Positions 63,524 through 64,000 of a stretch of 64,000 bases of DNA are shown piece by piece. The position numbers and the translations under genes are program-made. Under the pieces are notes generated by a model. It made no database searches. It was not told the origin of the DNA and worked only from the letters and a program-made list of their open reading frames with translations. The stretch covers positions 310,001 to 374,000 of the forward strand of contig NZ_JAKKUT010000008.1 in assembly GCF_029582805.1 (NCBI RefSeq), read 5' to 3'. Source of the stretch: Candidatus Synechococcus calcipolaris G9 (GTDB taxonomy: Bacteria; Cyanobacteriota; Cyanobacteriia; Thermosynechococcales; Thermosynechococcaceae). Position 1 is the first letter of the stretch; every line of letters begins with the position of its first letter.

Positions 63524-63937
63524 ATGGATTTGACTGAACCATCCCTCACCAAACTCACGGAATTTTTGGCGGACTGCGGGGCCCTAGGCTTACTTCGCCT
63601 CGTTGTTACCAATGATACAGCGGTGTTAGAAGTCCAATCTCCCCTGGAAAACGTCTTTTATGCGGATCTAGCCAAGGGCCACTACGCAAATATGCACGCT
63701 GAGGCCTTTGAGTTTCATTTGAACCTCAACCAAATCAGCACGATTCGCTTTGAGTCGGGCCAGGCAAAGCGGGGCAATTTTTCAACCTATGCCATTCGTT
63801 TTTTAACCACCGATGGTAAATCGGCCCTGAGTGCCTTTTTGCAGTGGGGTAAACCGGGGGAATACGAAGAGGGCAAAGTTGATGCCTGGCAGGCCTTGCG
63901 GCAAAAGTATGGCGAAGAATGGAAAATTCAGGGGTAG
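63524..63937 (+). CDS. Conserved cyanobacterial protein, possibly ChuX/HutX-like
   Basis: A 137-aa protein with a late segment (YAIRFLTTDGKSALSAFLQWGK, then VDAWQALRQKYGEEW) that resembles cyanobacterial ChuX/HutX heme-utilisation-like proteins. The family link is from memory and uncertain. It lies 37 bp after the ATP-grasp gene, perhaps cotranscribed. The final 63 bp of the window hold no gene. Confidence 0.7.
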   Translation: MDLTEPSLTKLTEFLADCGALGLLRLVVTNDTAVLEVQSPLENVFYADLAKGHYANMHAEAFEFHLNLNQISTIRFESGQAKRGNFSTYAIRFLTTDGKSALSAFLQWGKPGEYEEGKVDAWQALRQKYGEEWKIQG

Positions 63938-64000
63938 GGTTTCTGGGGATAACCGGGGAAAAATCTCTGGGGCCCGTCTTCTGACCGCCCCCTAGAATCC

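Noticed and set aside
1-64000. CRISPR arrays and structural RNA genes
   Set aside because: No regularly spaced repeats, tRNA-like cloverleaf ends or rRNA sequence could be seen; HIP1 octamers are dispersed, not arrayed.

Overview
The window is chromosomal DNA of a cyanobacterium, probably a unicellular Synechococcus/Thermosynechococcus-like strain (inference). The evidence is the very frequent HIP1 octamer (GCGATCGC), a high-light-inducible protein gene, a BicA-type bicarbonate transporter, and several cyanobacteria-typical small proteins. I see no rRNA, tRNA or CRISPR array.

Region by region. (1) 1-8514, minus strand: a nonulosonic-acid (legionaminic/sialic-type) glycan operon with NeuB synthase, NeuD-like acyltransferase, a CBS-nucleotidyltransferase, a Gfo/Idh oxidoreductase, a CMP-sugar synthetase and an SDR. 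It is followed by a WbuX/WbuZ/HisH amidotransferase trio, which would put an amidino group on the sugar. A second, frameshifted CMP-sugar synthetase runs off the left edge. (2) 9016-13694: two SulP anion transporters (the second is BicA-like) around a tandem universal stress protein, then a DUF4332 protein; a convergent hli gene follows. (3) 14139-19338: molybdenum hydroxylase locus, with mocA-like and xdhC-like maturation genes divergent from the FAD subunit and a fused Fe-S/Mo subunit. (4) 19357-25562: housekeeping genes (HdrB-like, pheA), a hemerythrin, then gmd and fcl for GDP-L-fucose. gmd is interrupted by a 351-residue intein with a LAGLIDADG endonuclease. (5) 25718-27354: a small accessory patch with a VapBC-like toxin-antitoxin pair and a Uma2 endonuclease-like gene. 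(6) 27464-41274: thyX, a peptide-type ABC permease, a surface-polysaccharide operon (rmlA, rmlB, wecE-like, glycosyltransferase, PhyH, methyltransferase, acetyltransferase, WbqC, small exporter), an ABC-2 permease and bioF. The 30.9-35.0 kb part is visibly AT-rich and lacks HIP1 sites.

(7) 43.8-55.5 kb is the most unusual part: an accessory island. It starts with an IS110-like DEDD recombinase preceded by a highly structured non-coding segment that could be a bridge RNA. Next come two small repeated gene cassettes, a Cro/CI-type regulator whose start abuts two 24-bp palindromic operators, a short tyrosine recombinase and a rightward gene set. That set includes a very large proline-rich protein gene carrying a degraded tandem duplication, several unknown proteins and, last, a fused L,D-transpeptidase-like/lambda-R-like lysozyme with a possible holin before it. 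The layout is phage-like, yet I recognise no terminase, portal, capsid, tail, Zot ATPase or replication protein. It may be a very small or degraded prophage, a satellite, or an undescribed element. Excision across a 129-bp direct repeat inside it would rebuild a 906-residue open reading frame.

(8) 55.7-64 kb: ordinary chromosome with ribonuclease D, a TPR-glycosyltransferase, Uma2 protein, ATP sulfurylase, a TVP38/DedA-like membrane protein, MtnP, a circularly permuted ATP-grasp protein and a small conserved protein.
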